From Exiguobacterium sp. BMC-KP (lineage in GTDB: Bacteria > Bacillota > Bacilli > Exiguobacteriales > Exiguobacteriaceae): DNA of 64,000 nucleotides. The translations under genes were made by a program, and so were the position numbers. The notes beneath the pieces were generated by a model. That model was given only the letters and a program-made list of their open reading frames with translations. It was not told the origin of the DNA and ran no database searches. Shown here piece after piece: positions 1 to 9,411 of this stretch. The stretch covers positions 62,001-126,000 of the forward strand of contig NZ_LGIW01000012.1 in assembly GCF_001275385.1 (NCBI RefSeq), written 5' to 3'. How positions within the stretch are numbered: the stretch's first letter is position 1; each line of letters begins with the position of its first letter.

Positions 1-110
1 TTTAATCTATTCATACAATCTTGAATGAAAAAATCTTTAAAACGGTTATCATTTTCGAATCTATTCCTCGTTTTTTTCGTACAATGAACAGCGAAAGGAA
101 GGGGAAGTCT

Positions 111-680
111 ATGAAATACCAGATCGCGACAGCCGTTGTCATACTTGCTTCGTTGTCACCAGTCACTTCGGAGGCAAAGGATCAGACGACACAACATCAA
201 CGTTATTACGCGGCATACGAGAAAATCGTGCGAGAACTGAATCGGACACATGAAAATGCGGACGTCACGTTGCTTGCAGCGGATCAGTTCGCAGATGAGG
301 ACTGGGTTTCACCGGAACGTTTTCAGGAACGGGCAATCAAACGGTTAAAGCCATTACATGTCCAAACGAGCTTAGAGTGGGATAGTGAACGAACGCTTGA
401 ACACATGGAACGTGGAAACGATGTCCGGATCATGGGAAATTTCGAGACGGAACTCTTGGAACAGAGTAAACGACAACGATTATCCGATGTCTTTTCGATG
501 ACGTCTCTTGCAATCGATGGTGGAAAATGGACGCAAACCGGATTCTCTGGTACTCCAATCGATGCTTGGCAAACAATGGTCGTAACAGTCAGTGGTACAT
601 ACGCGAAGCAGGGCATCTTAACAAAACACCACATCACGAAAGAATATCATTGTACCTGGTACGGTGAAATCTACTATTGA
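111..680 (+). CDS. Small secreted protein of unknown function
   Basis: I do not recognise this 189-residue protein. The start at 111 is chosen because AAGGAAGGGG lies just upstream and the first 22 or so residues form a short Sec-type signal peptide (MKYQIATAVVILASLSP, then a likely cleavage near SEA-KD). The mature part is hydrophilic and acidic, with no cysteine pair before the extreme C-terminus and no recognisable catalytic motif. The final residues are aromatic (WYGEIYY). It is followed at once by a bidirectional terminator shared with ahpF, so it is probably a single-gene transcript. An upstream in-frame ATG at 21 lacks a ribosome binding site. Confidence 0.7.
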   Translation: MKYQIATAVVILASLSPVTSEAKDQTTQHQRYYAAYEKIVRELNRTHENADVTLLAADQFADEDWVSPERFQERAIKRLKPLHVQTSLEWDSERTLEHMERGNDVRIMGNFETELLEQSKRQRLSDVFSMTSLAIDGGKWTQTGFSGTPIDAWQTMVVTVSGTYAKQGILTKHHITKEYHCTWYGEIYY

Positions 681-684
681 GATA

Positions 685-720
685 GAAAAAGAGCGAAACT
701 CGGACGAGTTTCGCTCTTTT
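685..720. terminator. Bidirectional terminator between the secreted protein gene and ahpF
   Basis: AAAGAGCGAAACTC and GAGTTTCGCTCTTT form a perfect 14-bp stem around a GGAC loop, with A-runs on the left and T-runs on the right. It can end both converging transcripts. Confidence 0.9.
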
Positions 721-724
721 CGTA

Positions 725-2254
725 TTAATTCCGAATCAAGTGATCGAAAGCACCCAGTGCAGCGGTTGCACCAGATCCCATCGAGATGATGATCTGTTTA
801 TATGCGCTATCCGTGCAGTCGCCTGCAGCGAAAACACCTGGTACGTTCGTTGCGCCGTGACGATCAACTTGGACTTCACCGAACTTGTTACGGCTCACCG
901 TTTCACCGAGCCAGTCCGTGTTTGGTACGAGACCGATTTGGACGAAGACACCTTCGAGCTCAACATGACGTTCGACGTTCGTTTCGCGCTCGATATAAGT
1001 GATACCGTTCACTTTATCCGTTCCTGTGATTTCCTTCGTCTGTGCGTTGACGACGACCGTGACGTTCGGAAGCGAAGCGAGGCGTTCTTGAAGAACAGCA
1101 TCGGCTTTTAGTTCCGGTGCGAATTCAAGGACCGTGACATGCTTGACGATTCCCGCAAGATCGATTGCTGCTTCGATCCCTGAGTTTCCGCCACCGATGA
1201 CTGCGACACGTTTTCCTTCGAACAATGGACCGTCACAGTGTGGGCAGTACGCGACGCCTTTGTTCTTGAATTCGAGTTCACCTGGGACACCGACGTTACG
1301 CCAGCGTGCTCCTGTTGAAAGGATCAAACTCTTCGTTTTCAAGACGGCACCGTTCTCAAGCTCAAGCTCAAGGAGGTCCTTCTTCTCAAGACGAGTTGCT
1401 CGTTGCAGGTTCATGACGTCGATGCCATATTCCTTAACGTGCTCCTCAAGACTTGCGACGAGTTTTGGTCCTTCTGTGTACTTCATGCTGATGAAGTTCT
1501 CGATGCTCATCGTATCCATGACTTGTCCACCGAAGCGTTCTGCGACGATTCCTGTCCGGATCCCTTTACGGGCTGCATAAATCGCAGCACTCGATCCAGC
1601 AGGACCACCACCGACGACGAGGACGTCGTACGGATCTTTGTCGGCGAAATCAGCAGCATCGGCACCTGTGCCAAGCTTCGCCAAGATTTCTTCAAGTGAC
1701 ATCCGTCCGTTACCGAACGCTTCACCGTTGACGAAGACCGTCGGAACAGCCATGATCTCTTTTTGTTCGACTTCTGCTTTAAATGCCGCACCATCAATCA
1801 TCGTGTGACTGATGTTCGGATTGAGGACGCTCATGACGTTCAACGCTTGTACGACATCTGGGCAGTTGTGGCAGCTCAAGCTGATGTACGACTCGAAGTG
1901 GTACGTTTCTTGAATGCCTTGAATCTGCTTGATGACGTCCGCGTCGACCTTCGGTGCTCGACCGCTGACTTGGAGAAGTGCGAGAACGAGGGACGTGAAC
2001 TCATGACCGAGTGGAATTCCCGCAAACGTGATGCCGCTTGTTTCACCGACACGGTTGACTGTGAAACTTGGTGTCCGGGGAAGACTTGCCTGCTCGACGG
2101 AGATGCGTGGTGTCATGCTTGCGATCTCTTCGACGAGTGCGCTCATCTCAAGCGAGACGGCGTCTGTCCCAGCACTAACAGCTAGGACGAGATCGCCTTC
2201 GAGAAGCTCGAGGTATTGCGCGAGTTGTGCTTTAATGTCTGGGGCTAAAGCCAT
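725..2254 (-). CDS. ahpF: Alkyl hydroperoxide reductase subunit F (NADH:peroxiredoxin oxidoreductase)
   Basis: A 509-residue cytoplasmic flavoprotein that moves electrons from NADH through FAD and two redox disulfides to AhpC. The N-terminal tandem thioredoxin-like domain (about 1-195) carries CHNC at 128-131. The thioredoxin-reductase-like part has an FAD-binding GGGPAG at 215-220, the redox pair CPHC at 337-340 and an NAD-binding GGGNSG at 354-359. Length and order match the AhpF family. It lies 14 bases after ahpC with its own AAGGAGC site, so the two form one operon, under the candidate PerR box upstream of ahpC. Confidence 0.97.
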   Translation of the reverse strand: MALAPDIKAQLAQYLELLEGDLVLAVSAGTDAVSLEMSALVEEIASMTPRISVEQASLPRTPSFTVNRVGETSGITFAGIPLGHEFTSLVLALLQVSGRAPKVDADVIKQIQGIQETYHFESYISLSCHNCPDVVQALNVMSVLNPNISHTMIDGAAFKAEVEQKEIMAVPTVFVNGEAFGNGRMSLEEILAKLGTGADAADFADKDPYDVLVVGGGPAGSSAAIYAARKGIRTGIVAERFGGQVMDTMSIENFISMKYTEGPKLVASLEEHVKEYGIDVMNLQRATRLEKKDLLELELENGAVLKTKSLILSTGARWRNVGVPGELEFKNKGVAYCPHCDGPLFEGKRVAVIGGGNSGIEAAIDLAGIVKHVTVLEFAPELKADAVLQERLASLPNVTVVVNAQTKEITGTDKVNGITYIERETNVERHVELEGVFVQIGLVPNTDWLGETVSRNKFGEVQVDRHGATNVPGVFAAGDCTDSAYKQIIISMGSGATAALGAFDHLIRN

Positions 2255-2268
2255 CGCGAATCCGCTCC

Positions 2269-2832
2269 TTAAATTTTTCCGACGAGGTCAAGGCTTGGTG
2301 TAAGTGTTGCAGAGCCTTCTTCCCATTTCGCTGGGCAAACTTCGCCTGGATTGTTACGTACATATTGTGCTGCTTTGATTTTGTTGACGAGCGTGCTCGC
2401 ATCACGACCGATACCGCCTGCGTTGATCTCAACTGTTTGGATGACGCCATCTGGATCGATGATGAACGTACCGCGGTCAGCAAGACCATCTTGTTCGTTC
2501 AAGACTTCGAAGTTACGTGAGATGACGTGTGATGGATCACCGATCATGACGTACTCGATTTTACCGATTGTTTCTGACGTTTCGTGCCATGCTTTATGTG
2601 TGAAATGCGTATCTGTTGAAACAGAGTAAACTTCAACGTCAAGCGCTTTGAGTGTTTCGTATTGGTTTTGAAGATCTTCGAGTTCTGTCGGGCAAACGAA
2701 TGTAAAGTCTGCAGGGTAGAAACATACGACACTCCATTTACCGCGAAGGTTGGCATCCGTTAGGTCAACGAATTCTCCGTTGTGGAATGCTGATGCGCTA
2801 AATGGTTTTACTTCACTTCCGATTAAAGACAT
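2269..2832 (-). CDS. ahpC: Alkyl hydroperoxide reductase subunit C (2-Cys peroxiredoxin)
   Basis: A 187-residue typical 2-Cys peroxiredoxin that reduces H2O2 and organic peroxides. The peroxidatic cysteine is Cys47 in FTFVCPTE and the resolving cysteine is about Cys166 in EVCPAKW. The start at 2832 is fixed by AGGAGGA eight bases upstream; an in-frame extension of six residues has no such site. It is the first gene of ahpC-ahpF, and AhpF is its dedicated reductase. Confidence 0.97.
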   Translation of the reverse strand: MSLIGSEVKPFSASAFHNGEFVDLTDANLRGKWSVVCFYPADFTFVCPTELEDLQNQYETLKALDVEVYSVSTDTHFTHKAWHETSETIGKIEYVMIGDPSHVISRNFEVLNEQDGLADRGTFIIDPDGVIQTVEINAGGIGRDASTLVNKIKAAQYVRNNPGEVCPAKWEEGSATLTPSLDLVGKI

Positions 2833-2905
2833 GATAAAAATCCTCCTCAAGGGTTCTATATTTAGAATCTGTCCTAGTGCATACAGTTAATCTGTATTTA
2901 TCACA

Positions 2906-2920
2906 CTAGAATAATTCTAA
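2906..2920 (-). promoter_or_regulatory. Candidate PerR box and promoter of ahpCF
   Basis: On the minus strand TTAGAATTATTCTAG matches the Bacillus PerR consensus TTATAATNATTATAA at 12 of 14 defined positions. It falls in the 17-base spacer between a possible -35 (TTAGAT) and -10 (GATAAA), where a repressor would block polymerase. PerR control of ahpCF is established in Bacillus; here it is inferred from the site. Confidence 0.6.
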
Positions 2921-3001
2921 TCTAATACTAATTTCATATAGACCAACACTTTTGTCAAGGTATAATCGGTAAATTCTTATTTCAATAAAGATTGTGTGAA
3001 C

Positions 3002-3044
3002 AAAAAAAGAAATCCCGACGCCTAAATGAAACAGGAGTCGAGAT
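3002..3044 (-). terminator. Terminator of the gluconate operon
   Basis: Read on the minus strand, ATCTCGAC pairs with GTCGGGAT (one G-U pair) and is followed by TTCTTTTTTTG, just after the gnd stop codon. Confidence 0.75.
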
Positions 3045-3053
3045 CTGTATTCC

Positions 3054-4454
3054 TTATTGCCAGTCTGTATGGAAGATGCCTTCGCGGTCTGTTCGAGCAT
3101 ACGTGTGAGCGCCGAAATAATCGCGTTGCGCTTGCAACATGTTGGCATTTGAATTTGCTGTCCGGTAGCTATCATAATACGTCAACGACGTTGATAGACA
3201 TGGTAGGGCGAAACCAGACAGAGCACCCTCAGCGACAACATGGCGTAACGATTCTTGATACGCCTGTACTTTCTCAGCGAAGAACGGTGCAAGCATCAAG
3301 TTTGAGAGATTCGCATCATTTTTGAACGCTTCACTGATGACGTTCAAGAAGTCTGCTCGGATGATACAGCCGCCACGGAAGATCAAGGCAATCTCTTCAA
3401 GCCGTAGATTCCAGTCGTACAATTCAGACGATGTCCGGTACTGGGTAAAGCCTTGCGCGTAAGCTGCGACTTTCCCCATATAAAGCGCTTGACGAATCCG
3501 TTCGACCCACGCGTCTCGCTCAAGCGATGACAAGTCTTCTGGTCCCTTCAAGACAGCAGACGCTGCGACGCGTTCTTCTTTAACAGCCGAGAGGTAACGC
3601 GCGAATAAGGCTTCCGTAATGATCGAAGAGGCGATCCCATTATCAATGGCTTGCAGGCTTGTCCATTTTCCGGTTCCTTTTTGACCGGCTTGATCGAGAA
3701 TGACATCGATTAACGGTTGTCCTGTCTCGTCATCCGTTTTCCGGAGGATATCCGCCGTGATCTCGATCAAGTAACTTTTCAGTTCGCCTGCATTCCACTC
3801 AGCGAAGATGTCTGCGACTTCCGTGACATCAAGTCCGAGACGGAAGCGAAGGAAACTGTACGCTTCTGCAATCAGTTGCATGTCGGCGTATTCAATGCCA
3901 TTATGAACCATCTTGACGAAGTGACCAGCGCCTTTCGGTCCGATATAGACGCAACATGGATCACCTTCGACGTGAGCGGCGATTTTCGTCAAGATCGGTG
4001 CCACATGGTCGTACGCTTCTTTTGATCCACCCGGCATGATCGCAGGACCGGTCCGTGCACCGACTTCACCACCCGATACGCCGACGCCGATGTATTCGAT
4101 CCCGTGGCGTTGTAGTTCATCAAAACGACGCTCTGTATCGAGGAAGTGCGAGTTCCCACCATCCATGATGATATCACCTGTTTCGAGATGCGGAAGTAAT
4201 GATTCGATGACCGAATCAATCGCGCTACCAGCCGTAACCATCATGAAAATTTTACGCGGGCGAGCGAGTGACTGAACGAATGCTTCAATGTCGTAGTACG
4301 GATGGAGTGGTAATCCTTCATCATGTGCGACGAGATCATCCGTTAAATCACGTGTGTAGTTATAGATGGCGACTTCTTCTTGATGACTCGCCATGTTCAA
4401 TGCTAAGTTGCGGCCCATGACACCAAGACCGATGACTCCAATAGAATGTTGCAT
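3054..4454 (-). CDS. gnd: 6-phosphogluconate dehydrogenase, decarboxylating (GntZ type)
   Basis: A 466-residue enzyme that oxidises 6-phosphogluconate to ribulose 5-phosphate and CO2 with NAD(P)+. The N-terminal Rossmann motif is GVIGLGVMGRNLALN at about residues 5-19. The substrate-binding stretch MVHNGIEYADMQLI and the KGTGKWT segment are typical of the long (about 470 residue) form. The start at 4454 has AAAAAGGAG upstream; a longer in-frame form would run into gntP and has no site. It is the last gene of gntR-gntK-gntP-gnd and receives the product of GntK, which suggests a dedicated gluconate-route copy. A second housekeeping copy elsewhere is likely but cannot be seen. Confidence 0.96.
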   Translation of the reverse strand: MQHSIGVIGLGVMGRNLALNMASHQEEVAIYNYTRDLTDDLVAHDEGLPLHPYYDIEAFVQSLARPRKIFMMVTAGSAIDSVIESLLPHLETGDIIMDGGNSHFLDTERRFDELQRHGIEYIGVGVSGGEVGARTGPAIMPGGSKEAYDHVAPILTKIAAHVEGDPCCVYIGPKGAGHFVKMVHNGIEYADMQLIAEAYSFLRFRLGLDVTEVADIFAEWNAGELKSYLIEITADILRKTDDETGQPLIDVILDQAGQKGTGKWTSLQAIDNGIASSIITEALFARYLSAVKEERVAASAVLKGPEDLSSLERDAWVERIRQALYMGKVAAYAQGFTQYRTSSELYDWNLRLEEIALIFRGGCIIRADFLNVISEAFKNDANLSNLMLAPFFAEKVQAYQESLRHVVAEGALSGFALPCLSTSLTYYDSYRTANSNANMLQAQRDYFGAHTYARTDREGIFHTDWQ

Positions 4455-4474
4455 AAGTAGAACGACTCCTTTTT

Positions 4475-5821
4475 TTAGACGACGAGGCTGAGGAGAAGAA
4501 CGAAACCAAGTCCACAAACGGAAATGATCGTCTCAAGCACAGTCCATGTCGCAAACGTTTCTTTTAATGATAATCCGAAATACTCTTTAAACATCCAGAA
4601 ACCAGCATCGTTGACGTGTGAAGCGATCAGACTACCTGCACCAGTCGCGAGAACGACGAGCGCTAAGTTGACGTCGGATTGCTCAAGTAGCGGAATGACG
4701 AGACCTGCCGTTGATAGGGCAGCGACTGTCGCGGAACCGAGTGAGATCCGCAGAATCGCAGCGATCAACCAAGCGAGTAGAATCGGAGATAACGCTGATC
4801 CTTCAAATAATTGGGCGACGTATTTCCCGACACCACCATCAATCAAGACTTGCTTGAATGCACCGCCACCACCGATGATCAATAGCATCATCCCGATTTG
4901 GGCGATCGCCGTCGTACAAGATTCCATGACCGATTGCATCGGAATCTTGCGGGCGATTCCCATCGTGTAGACCGCGACGAGTAGTGAAATCAACATCGCC
5001 GTTGAAGCGTTCCCGATGAATTCAATCGCTGAGATGACACTGTTTTCACCCCAACCGAGTGTTTCTTGTAAAAGTGTGAAGATTGTTGCGATCGACATTA
5101 AGAGGACCGGTAGCATCGCAGTGAAGACACTGATGCCGAAGCCTGGTGTCTCTTCTAAATCAAATTCTTTTTGTTCCCCGAGTGACGCGATGTTTCCTGT
5201 CCGTGTAAACGATTCAGGTACGAGTCGTTTCGCGATTTTCGTAAAGACTGGACCGGCGATGATGACGGTTGGAACAGCAACGATGAAACCATACAATAAG
5301 ACTTCCCCGATATTTGCTTTATACTCCCCAGCAATGACGGTCGGACCTGGGTGAGGTGGTAAGAATCCGTGCGTGACGGATAGGGCAGCGACCATCGGAA
5401 TCCCGAGATATAAGATCGAGACACGAAGTTGACGTGAAATCGCAAAGACGATTGGAATCAACAGAACGAGGCCGACTTCGAAGAAGAGTGCGATCCCGAT
5501 GATGAACGAAGCGACGACGACTGCCCATTGGATGTTCTTTTCCCCGAATCGTGCAACAAGTGTCATGGCGATTCGCTGCGCCCCCCCGGCGTCAGCGATC
5601 AGCTTTCCAAGCATGGCACCAAGACCAAAGATCAGTGCTAGGTGACCGAGCGTTCCTCCGATACCAGCTTCGATCGTTTTGACGATCTGATCGAGCGGCA
5701 TGCCGAGTAACAGTGCAACGCCAAAGGACACGATGATGAGTGAGACGAACGTATTTAATTTCAACCCCATGATGAGAACGAGCAACGCAACGATCCCAAT
5801 TCCTACGATGACTAAAGGCAT
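4475..5821 (-). CDS. gntP: Gluconate permease
   Basis: A 448-residue membrane protein of the GntP family, which imports gluconate with protons. It has about 12 hydrophobic segments from the first residue (MPLVIVGIGIVALLVLIMG), and conserved family stretches such as GLKLNTFVSLI and LPPHPGPTVIAGEY. The start at 5821 follows GGGGGAAG; the in-frame ATG five codons earlier lies before that site. It sits between gntK and gnd with a 20-base gap to gnd, in the order known from the Bacillus subtilis gluconate operon. Confidence 0.95.
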   Translation of the reverse strand: MPLVIVGIGIVALLVLIMGLKLNTFVSLIIVSFGVALLLGMPLDQIVKTIEAGIGGTLGHLALIFGLGAMLGKLIADAGGAQRIAMTLVARFGEKNIQWAVVVASFIIGIALFFEVGLVLLIPIVFAISRQLRVSILYLGIPMVAALSVTHGFLPPHPGPTVIAGEYKANIGEVLLYGFIVAVPTVIIAGPVFTKIAKRLVPESFTRTGNIASLGEQKEFDLEETPGFGISVFTAMLPVLLMSIATIFTLLQETLGWGENSVISAIEFIGNASTAMLISLLVAVYTMGIARKIPMQSVMESCTTAIAQIGMMLLIIGGGGAFKQVLIDGGVGKYVAQLFEGSALSPILLAWLIAAILRISLGSATVAALSTAGLVIPLLEQSDVNLALVVLATGAGSLIASHVNDAGFWMFKEYFGLSLKETFATWTVLETIISVCGLGFVLLLSLVV

Positions 5822-5845
5822 GATGACTTCCCCCAAAAGATTAAG

Positions 5846-7387
5846 TTAGTTTTCTTCTTGAATCAAGCTCCGTTGATACGCAGCAATCCGTTTATGATCC
5901 GCGGACAATGTCCGCGCCAAGCTAATGAAGATCGGTAATAACTGACGGTATTCATGCATCGCTTCTTCATTTGGTACATGGCGATGTGTTTCCCCAATCA
6001 TCTCGGAGACGACTTCGAACGAATCGACTTCCCCAGTCGCGTACAGTCCGAGAATACAAGCACCGAGACATGAACTTTCAAAACTTTCCGGAATGACGAC
6101 TTCCGATTCAAAGATGTCCGCCATCATTTGGCGCCAGACTTCAGAACGAGCAAAGCCACCCGTCGCCTGAATCCGTGTCACGGGACCGTCCATGCACTCA
6201 ATTAGAGCAAGGAAGACGGTATACAGATTGTAGATGACACCTTCAAGTGCTGCCCGGATCATATGCTCTTTTTTGTGCGAGAGCGTCAAACCGAAGAATG
6301 AACCACTGACATCCGGATTCCAAAGCGGTGCTCGTTCACCGGACAAGTAAGGGTGGAACAACAGTCCATCAGATCCCGGACGGACGCGCTCGGCAATCTT
6401 CGTCAGGACAGCGTACGGATCGATGCCGAGACGTTTCGCTGTCTCGACTTCTGCTGAAGCGAGTTCATCTCGGATCCACCGTAAAACCATTCCACCGTTA
6501 TTGACAGGTCCGCCGATGACCCAGTGGTCTTCGGTCAGGGCGTAACAGAACGTCCGTCCTTTTTCATCGGTCTGCGGTCGATCAATGATCGTCCGGATAG
6601 CACCGCTTGTTCCGATTGTGATCGCAATTTCCCCCTTGCGAATCGCGTTGACACCTAAGTTAGAAAGGACACCGTCACTGGCACCGACTAAAAATGGTGT
6701 ATCAACGGACAGTCCCATTTGTCGTGCATAATCGGCATTCAGTCCGGTGCATGACGTCGTCGTCGGTACAGGTTCCGATAAATAGCTCGCATCGATTCCG
6801 GCGACGTGTAACGCGCCCGTATCCCAGGCTAATTCATGAATATTGAAGAGACCTGTTGCTGAAGCGAGAGAATGATCGATGACATATCTGCCGAATAGTC
6901 GTTGGAAAACGAATTCCTTGATCCCGATATATTTTTTCGTCTGAGCATGGAGTTCCGGACGATCTTCGACGAGCCAACTGATTTTACTGAGCGGTGACAT
7001 CGGATGAATCGGTGTACCGGTCCGATGATAAATCGACAGACCGTACTGTTCCTTAATTTTGTTCGACCATGCTTCACTCCGACTGTCCGCCCACGTGATA
7101 CAGGCAGTCAATGGTTGGTGTTGTGCGTCCATTGCAATCAAACTGTGCATGGCACTGCTGAATGCGACGAACTTCGGTGGCATGCTCGGATGACGTTTTG
7201 TGATCAAGCGGATCGATTCGAGTACGGCATCAAAAATTTCTTCCGGATCTTGTTCTGCCGTCGAACGATTCGGCGTATGGAGTGGATAACCGACATTCGT
7301 TTGTCCGATGACCTCTCCTTTTGTCGTAAATAAGACCGCCTTCGTGCTCGTCGTTCCGATATCGACGCCTAACATGTATTCAGTCAT
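5846..7387 (-). CDS. gntK: Gluconate kinase (FGGY family)
   Basis: A 513-residue sugar kinase that converts gluconate to 6-phosphogluconate. The N-terminal phosphate-binding motif DIGTTSTKAVLF (residues 9-20) and the C-terminal ATGGFARSEVWRQMMADI stretch mark the FGGY fold. A catalytic-type Asp lies in GASDGVLSNLG. FGGY enzymes act on several sugars, but the neighbours gntR, gntP and gnd settle gluconate. The start overlaps the end of gntR by eight bases and its GAAAGGAG site lies within gntR, so translation is probably coupled. Confidence 0.95.
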   Translation of the reverse strand: MTEYMLGVDIGTTSTKAVLFTTKGEVIGQTNVGYPLHTPNRSTAEQDPEEIFDAVLESIRLITKRHPSMPPKFVAFSSAMHSLIAMDAQHQPLTACITWADSRSEAWSNKIKEQYGLSIYHRTGTPIHPMSPLSKISWLVEDRPELHAQTKKYIGIKEFVFQRLFGRYVIDHSLASATGLFNIHELAWDTGALHVAGIDASYLSEPVPTTTSCTGLNADYARQMGLSVDTPFLVGASDGVLSNLGVNAIRKGEIAITIGTSGAIRTIIDRPQTDEKGRTFCYALTEDHWVIGGPVNNGGMVLRWIRDELASAEVETAKRLGIDPYAVLTKIAERVRPGSDGLLFHPYLSGERAPLWNPDVSGSFFGLTLSHKKEHMIRAALEGVIYNLYTVFLALIECMDGPVTRIQATGGFARSEVWRQMMADIFESEVVIPESFESSCLGACILGLYATGEVDSFEVVSEMIGETHRHVPNEEAMHEYRQLLPIFISLARTLSADHKRIAAYQRSLIQEEN

Positions 7388-8096
7388 GTGAATCGACTCC
7401 TTTCGACATCATTTGTTGCGTTTTCCAGAGATCTTCGACTTCCTGGACATCATCAAAGTTCTGATGCAAGGAAGCGACCATCCGTTCACGATCTCCTGTC
7501 TCGATCGCTTCGATGTACAGGGCGTGGTTCGCGAGGATGCGTTCGAAGTCTTCGATGTCTTCCTCGAATCGTACCCGCATCGATAGGAGGATGAAACTTT
7601 CCATGACCGGTTTAAGGTTTTGCCAAATCATACTGACATACCCGTGGTCAATCGAGCGAATGATTGTTTCGTGAAACAGCACATCTTGGAATGAAAATTC
7701 ATCGGCATCCTTATATTTAATAGCGACCTTCATCATTTCGAGAATTTTGCTGAGTTCACGAACGAGCTCCGATCGTTCGATCTTGACGAGTCGCTCAAAG
7801 ACGAACGTCTCGATGAGCAGCCGGACATCATAGATTTCCTGGATATCGCGCTCGGATAAACCGACGACGACCGCCCCCATCCGTTCCAATCGAATCAACT
7901 GTTCGGATGCAAGGATCTTTAACGCATCACGGATGGGTGAGCGACTAACGGAAAAGTCAGAGGCTAACTTGTTTTCAGATAAAATGGTACCGCTTTCAAT
8001 ACTTCCTGAAATGATGCGCATCCGTAGCTCGTATGCAACACGATCGCCAGCGGAAGCTTTTGATAACCATTTCAAGGGATATAACAGTTCTGACAT
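7380..8096 (-). CDS. gntR: Gluconate operon repressor, GntR/FadR family
   Basis: A 238-residue regulator with an N-terminal winged helix (about 15-80, with the recognition region SDFSVSRSPIRDALKILAS) and a C-terminal all-helical FCD ligand-binding domain (about 95-220). In B. subtilis GntR leaves its operator when gluconate binds. It is the first gene of the operon it controls, and a near-identical copy of the Bacillus operator lies 27 bases upstream (8123-8138), implying autoregulation. The Shine-Dalgarno sequence (AGGTGATT) is modest, in keeping with a low-level regulator. Confidence 0.94.
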   Translation of the reverse strand: MSELLYPLKWLSKASAGDRVAYELRMRIISGSIESGTILSENKLASDFSVSRSPIRDALKILASEQLIRLERMGAVVVGLSERDIQEIYDVRLLIETFVFERLVKIERSELVRELSKILEMMKVAIKYKDADEFSFQDVLFHETIIRSIDHGYVSMIWQNLKPVMESFILLSMRVRFEEDIEDFERILANHALYIEAIETGDRERMVASLHQNFDDVQEVEDLWKTQQMMSKGVDSHD

Positions 8097-8122
8097 GGAA
8101 TCACCTGATTTCTAAAGTGAGT

Positions 8123-8138
8123 ATACTTGTATACAAGT
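8123..8138 (-). promoter_or_regulatory. GntR operator
   Basis: ATACTTGTATACAAGT contains the perfect 14-bp palindrome ACTTGTATACAAGT and matches the GntR site described for the B. subtilis gnt operon (ATACTTGTATACAAGTAT). Overlapping TATACT hexamers on the minus strand suggest the operator sits on the promoter. Confidence 0.85.
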
Positions 8139-8162
8139 TAGTATAAACGTTTTTTTCTGAAA

Positions 8163-8176
8163 TGCAAACGCTTAAC
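8163..8176 (-). promoter_or_regulatory. Candidate catabolite-responsive element (cre) of the gnt operon
   Basis: TGCAAACGCTTAAC fits the left half and centre of the cre consensus TGNAANCGNNNNCA but not its last two positions. CcpA control of gnt is known in B. subtilis; the imperfect match makes this tentative. Confidence 0.3.
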
Positions 8177-8278
8177 TTAAATTTTAGTGATTCAAGCAGG
8201 AATCAGGAAAATCGTTTTCGATATGTTAGGGTGAAGAAGTAAGTGACGTGTAGAACAAATAAGGAGGAGATCGTACAT

Positions 8279-9196
8279 ATGCATATTTTAGTCGTAGGTG
8301 CAGGGGCAGTCGGAGGATATTTCGGAGGTCGTCTTGCTGAAAAAGGTGAACAGGTGACATTCCTCGTTCGTCCGAAACGTTATGAACAGCTACAAAAAAC
8401 AGGACTGCAAATCACTAGTCCTCACGGTGATATCACGATCACGCCTCAGTTAGTGACGCACGACATGCGACCGGATCATACATTCGACGTCGTCTTGCTT
8501 TCGACGAAGGCTTATCACTTAGATGACGTATTGAAGGATCTTGCGCCATTCGTTTCGGAGGATACATATATCATTCCGTTATTAAACGGGATGCAACATA
8601 TTCGCCGGTTAACAGAAGTCTTCGGAGAAGATCGAGTGCTCGGTGGTCTTTGCTTCATTGAATCGACGCTTGATACAGAAGGGCGTATTGTACAGACAAG
8701 TCCGTCACACCGGCTGTTATTTGGTTCACGGATCGGTAAACCAACAGCTCGTCTGGAGGAAATTGCAACACGTTTTGCGAAAGCAAAGGCGCCGATGGCG
8801 TACTCAACGCACATCATGGATGACATGTGGCAAAAATATCTGTTCATTTCGACATTCGCTGGCGTGACGACACTATTTCGCTCTGCCATCGGTCCGATTC
8901 GGCAAGAACCTGTCGGGCGTCAGATGATCATAGACGTCATGAAGGAATCGAAACAGGCAATGGAAGAACAGGGTGCGGTCTTCAATGATGATGTAGAAGC
9001 TGTACTGATGAAACAAATGAATGCAATGGAAGATAAGATGAAATCGTCGATGTTGCGGGATATGGAAAAAGGTCAACGAGTAGAAGTTGATCACTTTTTT
9101 ACTACTTTACTAAAAACAATGTCTCAACGTCATCTTCAACTCATCGAGTCAAATTTAGGAATCTATCAAAAAAATCAAGAAATGCATGTTGACTGA
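8279..9196 (+). CDS. panE: 2-dehydropantoate 2-reductase family protein (PanE/ApbA)
   Basis: A 305-residue NADPH-dependent reductase of the ketopantoate reductase family, which makes pantoate for coenzyme A. The N-terminus is a Rossmann fold (MHILVVGAGAVGGYFGGRL). A conserved lysine lies in LLSTKAYHL and the LLNGMQH stretch is typical; the helical C-terminal domain carries KYLFISTFAGVTTL and a family-like SSMLRDMEKGQR segment. The start at 8279 has AAGGAGGAG eight bases upstream. It is not next to panB or panC, and Bacillales often carry several paralogues, so the true substrate could be another 2-oxo acid. Confidence 0.85.
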   Translation: MHILVVGAGAVGGYFGGRLAEKGEQVTFLVRPKRYEQLQKTGLQITSPHGDITITPQLVTHDMRPDHTFDVVLLSTKAYHLDDVLKDLAPFVSEDTYIIPLLNGMQHIRRLTEVFGEDRVLGGLCFIESTLDTEGRIVQTSPSHRLLFGSRIGKPTARLEEIATRFAKAKAPMAYSTHIMDDMWQKYLFISTFAGVTTLFRSAIGPIRQEPVGRQMIIDVMKESKQAMEEQGAVFNDDVEAVLMKQMNAMEDKMKSSMLRDMEKGQRVEVDHFFTTLLKTMSQRHLQLIESNLGIYQKNQEMHVD

Positions 9197-9234
9197 ATTA
9201 TCTGCATTCTGATATGGTTAGGAACAATTACATA

Positions 9235-9332
9235 CTTATCCAGAGAGGTGGAGGGACTGGCCCTATGAAACCTCAGCAACAGGTCGAAAGATACTGTGCT
9301 AATTCCTGCGGGTGCTGCACCCGATCGATAAG
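9235..9332 (+). ncRNA. SAM-I (S-box) riboswitch upstream of mmuP-mmuM
   Basis: CTTATC (9235-9240) and GATAAG (9327-9332) close the P1 helix. The core AGAGAGGTGGAGGGACTGG, then GAAACCTCAGCAAC, is diagnostic of the S-box aptamer. An intrinsic terminator follows at 9352-9377. High SAM should switch off the downstream S-methylmethionine genes. Confidence 0.95.
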
Positions 9333-9351
9333 ATTTCCGAATTGTCGACCG

Positions 9352-9377
9352 ACGCATCCGTGAGGATGCGTTTTTTG
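9352..9377 (+). terminator. Riboswitch-controlled terminator
   Basis: CGCATCC and GGATGCG form a stem around GTGA, followed by six T. It is the expression platform of the S-box just upstream. Confidence 0.9.
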
Positions 9378-9411
9378 TTTGAAATAGGTGGAATGAGGAG
9401 GAAATGGATTC

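Noticed and set aside
1-110. Fur box and promoter upstream of the first gene
   Set aside because: A short stretch resembles half a Fur site and TACAAT occurs at 80-85, but no convincing -35 or full palindrome was found.
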